Shown one piece after another: positions 5,036-8,450 of a stretch of 8,450 nt of DNA (position 1 is its first letter; each line of letters opens with the position of its first letter). Source of the DNA: an uncultured bacterium (GTDB lineage: Bacteria > Gemmatimonadota > Gemmatimonadetes > Longimicrobiales > RSA9); the NCBI GenBank assembly GCA_937995995.1, contig CALKIP010000169.1, positions 1 through 8,450 on the forward strand, given 5' to 3'. The notes below the pieces were generated by a model, which was given only the letters and a program-made list of their open reading frames with translations, did not search any database and was not told the DNA's origin. The position numbers and the translations under genes were made by a program.

Positions 5036-7516
5036 ATGCGCGGTACCTTTTCGTTCGAGTTGCAGGACCGCTTTCGTGCTCGCGTGGCATTCGCCACGCT
5101 CCTGATCGCGGCCGTCTTCGTTGCCGGCTGCGATCGATCTCTGCCACTTGAGTCGGACAGGATCACCCCCGACGAGACCCGGAGCGTGCTCGGTCTCATC
5201 GAGATCACCGTCTCCGGCCTCGACGGCGCGGAGCCTCACGCGTCGGTGGTCTCGGCACCCGACGTCGCGTCACTCGAACGTCTGCGCAGGGCGCGCGTGG
5301 GCGGGTTCGCGCCGCAATCGCTCGGCGTGCCAACGAACACCGACGCCAGCGGCAACGGGACGATCCAGCTCGAGCCGGTTGCGACCGGGTCGTTCACCGA
5401 CGGCGACCGTGAGGACGGCGGCGTACGCTACCTCTACGCCACCTTCCGCGTGCGTAACGCCCAGACGGACGGCACGCCGTACGACACGCCGCGCAACAAC
5501 CTGACCTTCCTCGCCGTGGCCGACGACGGCACGCTCGAGGAGACTGCGTTCTCTTCGCTACTCCGCTTCGACGGCAGCCCGGCGGACGCCGGCATCGCGC
5601 AGGCGATCCTGCCGACCGGAAGCGTCCAGCGCGCCGTCGATCGCGTGGCCGTCGTGCCGAACGGCGCCGGCGTGCTCCAGGTGGTGACGGAGGCCGAGGC
5701 GGCGACGATCCTTGCGGAAGCGCCCGAAGGCGTCACGACCGTGTTCCCGTACGGTTTCGTCGTCTCCAACCCGGGGACGCCGGGGAGCCGGACGCTGGCG
5801 GCCAACCCCGCGGCCGAGCAGTTCGACGGCCTCGTCACCTTCGCCTTCAAGGTTCCGCTCCAGGCCACCGCCACGGACGATCCGTACACGATCACGGCCG
5901 TCTTCATGGCGGTCGACGACACGGAGACGCGCATCACCGAGAGCCTCGAGGAGCAGGGCACCTCGAGCGTGCAGTCGGGCGCGGACGCCCTCGCCGGCGT
6001 CGACTGGGTCACGCTCCTCGGCAACAGCTCGACGGCGGTCGTCGGCCACCCCGTTCGCCGCATCTGCCGGGTCCGCACGGCCGGTACCGACCCGAACAAC
6101 CCGGCCGCGACGATGGTCGACGCGGGTGTCGACTGCGACCCCGACGAGATCCTGCTCCCCTCCTTCGCCATCGCCGTGGACGCGGATGCCGCGCCGGGTG
6201 GCGACGGCCGCTCGTGGGCGACCGCGTTCCGGTACCTCCAGGACGCCCTCGCCTGCGTGCGCGACCAGAGCGCCCCCGGTCAGCCGTGCGCGGGCGTGAC
6301 GGAGATCTGGGTCGCCGAGGGCACCTACTACCCCGACGAGGGCGCCGGCCAGACGGACAACTACGAGCAATCGCGCTATGACCTCGTCGAGGGCGTCTCG
6401 CTCTACGGCGGCTTCTCCGGTGACGAGACCGCGCGCGACCAGCGGGATTGGCAGGCCCACCCCACGATCCTCGATGGCGACCTGGATCAGAGCGGCACGC
6501 ACAACGAAAACAGTGCACTCATGATTCTCAATCTGACGGGGACCGGGATGCGCACGGTCGTGGTGGACGGGTTCACCGTGCGTGGATCCAACAGCGGAGG
6601 GGGGGCCGCGATCTACTGCGGTGATGATGTAGGAGTCTGTGGCCCCACGCTGCGCAACCTGATCCTCACCGAGAACACGGGAGAGAACGGTGCTGTCGTG
6701 ATCGCGAGCCTCGCCGGTCGCATGGCCGCACCGCTCTTCGAGAACGTCACCTTTGCGGCCAACGAGGGAACCGTGCTGGGCGGCGCCGTCACCGTAGTGG
6801 CCCGGTCCCCGGCAGGTACCGTCATGCCGGCCTTCGTGAACAGCACCTTCGACGGCAACTCCGGCGAACGCGGCGGCGCAATCCACTTGGAACGTACCGC
6901 GGGCACGTTGGAGATCGGTCTCGAGAACGTCGTCTTCCGTAACAACGTCGCCGCGTCCGATGGCGGTGCCGCCTACTCGATAGGCGCCACGGTGCACCTC
7001 GCGAATGTCGAGTTCTGGAACAACAGCGCCCAGACGGCGGGCGCGATCCACGCCACGGCCGATTCCGACATCCGTATCACCAACTCGACGCTGGCGGGGA
7101 ACACCGCGGCCAGCGACGGTGCGGTGCACATGGATACCGGCGCGCTCACCGTGCACAACTCGATCCTCTACGGCAACGCGCCCGAGCAGGTCACGGGGAG
7201 CGGACTCGCCTCGGCCACCGCCGAGTTCAGCCTGACCGAGGGCGGCTGCCCCGTCCTGTTCGATTCCTGCACGGACTTCATCGACGCCGATCCGCTGTTC
7301 CTCGACCTGCCGGGAGGCGACCTGCGGCTGGGCGACGCATCGCCGGCCATCGACGCCGGGAGCAACGCGCTGTTGCCGGCGGACGTATTCGACCTGGATG
7401 GCGACGGCGACACCGCGGAGCCGCTGCCCCTGGACCTGGCCGGCAACGCGCGCGTCGTCGATGGGAGCGCCTCGGGTACGCCGGTCGTGGACTTGGGGGC
7501 GTACGAGAGGCAGTAG
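5036..7516 (+). CDS. Beta-helix lipoprotein with choice-of-anchor-Q-like C-terminus
   Basis: An 826-aa predicted envelope lipoprotein. A signal peptide with hydrophobic core VAFATLLIAAVFVAGC ends in the lipobox, making Cys32 the lipidated residue. Asp33 follows it. Residues ~50-375 are an all-beta region I cannot name. GGDGRSWATAFRYLQDAL at 388-405 and EIWVAEGTYYPDE at 423-435 mark the entry of a right-handed beta-helix. LYGGFSGDET at 456-465 and then repeated rungs of the type FxNxxFxxNxxxxGGAI follow at about 568-586, 600-617, 629-648, 656-671 and 681-699. The end (ADPLFLDLPGGDLRLGDASPAIDAGSN, 751-777, then DLAGNARVVDG and VVDLGAYERQ) is the ending of choice-of-anchor-Q/parallel beta-helix surface proteins. 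Eight Cys lie outside the lipobox and may form disulfides. Such folds bind or cleave polysaccharides or mediate adhesion; no lyase active site is recognised. AAGGAG lies 6 bases before the ATG. Confidence 0.85.
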   Translation: MRGTFSFELQDRFRARVAFATLLIAAVFVAGCDRSLPLESDRITPDETRSVLGLIEITVSGLDGAEPHASVVSAPDVASLERLRRARVGGFAPQSLGVPTNTDASGNGTIQLEPVATGSFTDGDREDGGVRYLYATFRVRNAQTDGTPYDTPRNNLTFLAVADDGTLEETAFSSLLRFDGSPADAGIAQAILPTGSVQRAVDRVAVVPNGAGVLQVVTEAEAATILAEAPEGVTTVFPYGFVVSNPGTPGSRTLAANPAAEQFDGLVTFAFKVPLQATATDDPYTITAVFMAVDDTETRITESLEEQGTSSVQSGADALAGVDWVTLLGNSSTAVVGHPVRRICRVRTAGTDPNNPAATMVDAGVDCDPDEILLPSFAIAVDADAAPGGDGRSWATAFRYLQDALACVRDQSAPGQPCAGVTEIWVAEGTYYPDEGAGQTDNYEQSRYDLVEGVSLYGGFSGDETARDQRDWQAHPTILDGDLDQSGTHNENSALMILNLTGTGMRTVVVDGFTVRGSNSGGGAAIYCGDDVGVCGPTLRNLILTENTGENGAVVIASLAGRMAAPLFENVTFAANEGTVLGGAVTVVARSPAGTVMPAFVNSTFDGNSGERGGAIHLERTAGTLEIGLENVVFRNNVAASDGGAAYSIGATVHLANVEFWNNSAQTAGAIHATADSDIRITNSTLAGNTAASDGAVHMDTGALTVHNSILYGNAPEQVTGSGLASATAEFSLTEGGCPVLFDSCTDFIDADPLFLDLPGGDLRLGDASPAIDAGSNALLPADVFDLDGDGDTAEPLPLDLAGNARVVDGSASGTPVVDLGAYERQ

Positions 7517-7601
7517 AGGGCCGGCCTTCGGCCGGCCGGGAGGGCGCCGCTGTGCGGCGCGGGAGGGCCGCCTGACGGCGGCAGTAGAGCTGCTTCGCAG
7601 C
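7509..7601 (+). repeat. Cluster of four short hairpins with repeated linkers
   Basis: Four perfect stem-loops in a row: GGCCGGCC-TTC-GGCCGGCC (7519-7537), GCGCCGC-TGT-GCGGCGC (7544-7560), GCCGCC-TGAC-GGCGGC (7567-7582) and GCTGC-TTC-GCAGC (7589-7601). Linkers recur: GGCAGTAGAG at 7509-7518 and 7580-7589, and GGGAGGG at 7538-7544, 7561-7567 and 7602-7608. The first linker contains the lipoprotein's last codon and its TAG stop. The stems differ in sequence but share 3-4-nt loops. It looks like a modular intergenic RNA element, perhaps for mRNA 3'-end stability. Confidence 0.7.
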
Positions 7602-7645
7602 GGGAGGGGTCAGGAGGTAAAGCCGCCTGACCCCTCCCGTTGTTC
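7601..7645 (+). terminator. Strong intrinsic-type terminator after the lipoprotein gene
   Basis: A 14-bp perfect stem (CGGGAGGGGTCAGG at 7601-7614 with 7626-7639) continues inward past one A/G mismatch with two more G-C pairs, around the loop TAAAG. It is followed by TTGTTC, a short T-rich run. It is the best terminator candidate in the window and closes the lipoprotein transcript. Confidence 0.7.
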
Positions 7646-7789
7646 GTAGCGGGCGCCGGTAGGCATTGGGAGCCATTTCGTCGCGTCAGGTGTTATGACA
7701 CTGAACGACAACGCCGCGCAGCACGGCACCATCCCGATGGCTTCTGCTGCTCCGAAGTGGAGCCATCCGACACGAGAAGTTCGAGATCC
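7646..7789. other. Intergenic region upstream of the YceI gene
   Basis: This should hold the YceI promoter, but I see no convincing -35/-10 pair. An imperfect palindrome TCA-g-GTGT-TATG-ACAC-TGA spans 7686-7704 and could be a regulator site. GATGGCT (7736-7742) is complementary to AGCCATC (7761-7767), a possible stem-loop in the mRNA leader. Only a weak GAGAAG-like sequence, no good Shine-Dalgarno, precedes the start. Confidence 0.35.
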
Positions 7790-8450
7790 ATGATGAAGTT
7801 GCGAACCCTGACCGCCCTGCTTGCTCTTCCCGCGACCGTCGCGATGTCCGCCCCGGCCGTGGAGAGCGTGGAGAGCACCGTTCCCACGCCGGTCGCCCTG
7901 GAGAGCGTTTCCCCCGGAGTGGACACTGCGACGGAGCCGGGGCTGGTCACGTACGTGATCGACCCCGTGCACTCGGAGTTGAGCTTCCGTGTGCGGCATC
8001 TGATCGGCCGTGTAGCCGGCACCTTCAACGACTGGGGCGGCACGCTCGTCTTCGACCCCACCGACCTGAGTGGCGGCCAGGTGGAGGTCACGGTGCAGAC
8101 GGCGAGCATCAACACGCTGAACGCGGATCGTGACGCGCACCTGCGGACGCCGGACTTCTTCGCGGCCGAGGAGTTCCCGACGATGACGTTCCGAAGCGAC
8201 CGCGTGGAGGTGATCGGGACGCAGGTGAAGGTCCACGGCGACCTGACGCTGCGCGGCGTGACGAGGCCGGTGGTCCTCGAGGGGATCTATCTCGGCCGTC
8301 TCGAGCAGGATCCGTGGGGAGCGGAGCGCGTCGCGTTCCTGGCGAGCACCACGATCGACCGACAGGACTTCGGCGTCTCCTTCAACCAGGCGCTGGAGAC
8401 GATGACGATGATCGGCGACGAGGTCGAGATCGAGATCGCCATCGAGGCGG
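7790..8450 (+). CDS. Secreted YceI-family protein, 3' partial
   Basis: A 220-codon open frame that runs off the right edge. A signal peptide (MMKLRTLTALLALPATVAMSA, residues 1-21) indicates export to the periplasm. A loose Glu/Val/Ser/Pro linker (22-50) follows. The YceI beta-barrel starts at YVIDPVHSELSFRVRHL (55-71) and continues with GTFNDWGGTLVFDP (77-90), ASINTLNADRDAHLRTPDFF (105-124), FPTMTFRSDRVE (129-140), HGDLTLRGVTRPV (149-161), TIDRQDFGVSFN (188-199) and GDEVEIEIAIEA (209-220). All family landmarks are there, including the usual end, so only a few residues are missing. YceI proteins have a lipocalin-like fold known to bind polyisoprenoid lipids, and the exact role is unsettled. 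The start may be this ATG or the next codon (7793). The gene is separate from the lipoprotein unit, with a strong terminator in between. Confidence 0.92.
   Translation, partial: MMKLRTLTALLALPATVAMSAPAVESVESTVPTPVALESVSPGVDTATEPGLVTYVIDPVHSELSFRVRHLIGRVAGTFNDWGGTLVFDPTDLSGGQVEVTVQTASINTLNADRDAHLRTPDFFAAEEFPTMTFRSDRVEVIGTQVKVHGDLTLRGVTRPVVLEGIYLGRLEQDPWGAERVAFLASTTIDRQDFGVSFNQALETMTMIGDEVEIEIAIEA

Noticed and set aside
6127..6153. Second ECF42-type promoter at a TGTCGA inside the lipoprotein gene
   Set aside because: At the required spacing the sequence is TCCT, not CGA/TC, and the site is inside a coding region. The TGTCGA at 1943 fails in the same way.
5558..7156. 532-aa antisense open frame opposite the lipoprotein
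   Set aside because: Antisense shadow of a GC-rich gene, with composition dominated by Arg, Gly, Val and His and no motif. The + strand frame has a signal peptide, beta-helix rungs and a family ending.

Overview
The window is a GC-rich piece of bacterial chromosome with all recognisable genes on the + strand. Coding regions have a strong GC bias at third codon positions, and Shine-Dalgarno sites are clear at some genes and weak at others. The mix of genes (a secreted S9-type hydrolase, an ECF sigma factor of the ECF42 type with its DGPF partner, a lasso-type RiPP leader peptide without maturation genes, and a beta-helix lipoprotein ending in a choice-of-anchor-Q-like tail) would fit a Gemmatimonadota-like or similar soil or marine Gram-negative. 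That placement is inference. No rRNA, tRNA, CRISPR array, transposase or phage gene was seen.

Layout. (1) 2-907: 3' part of an S9/prolyl-oligopeptidase-like alpha/beta hydrolase that enters from the left edge. (2) 908-1358: non-coding, with a perfect 38-bp palindrome and a short 8-bp tandem repeat. (3) 1359-2129: a second, unrelated alpha/beta hydrolase (esterase) whose last codons run into a 252-bp, phase-locked 9-bp repeat array (2095-2346) with strong G-quadruplex potential. (4) 2656-4435: an apparent self-contained regulatory unit made of an ECF42-like promoter, a YCII/DGPF protein, an intercistronic hairpin and an ECF sigma factor with a TPR-like C-terminal extension. (5) 4436-5035: a sigma-70-like promoter, a leader with several small inverted repeats, a 59-codon gene whose product carries a textbook lasso-peptide leader motif but only a very short tail, and an 18-bp perfect stem-loop. 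(6) 5036-7516: an 826-aa beta-helix lipoprotein. (7) 7509-7645: a cluster of four small-loop hairpins starting at the stop codon, then a strong terminator. (8) 7790-8450: a secreted YceI-family protein cut by the right edge just before its end.

How the genes may work together. The DGPF and sigma genes form one expected unit, and the promoter ahead of them looks like the one its own sigma factor would read, suggesting self-control. The RiPP-like peptide and the beta-helix lipoprotein are co-directional, 114 bp apart, and could share a transcript attenuated by the hairpin between them. The two hydrolases and YceI show no obvious functional tie to these units. The most unusual parts are the orphan lasso-leader peptide with a tail that cannot form a lasso ring, its structured leader, the 9-bp array that supplies the end of the esterase gene, and the hairpin cluster that includes the lipoprotein's stop codon.
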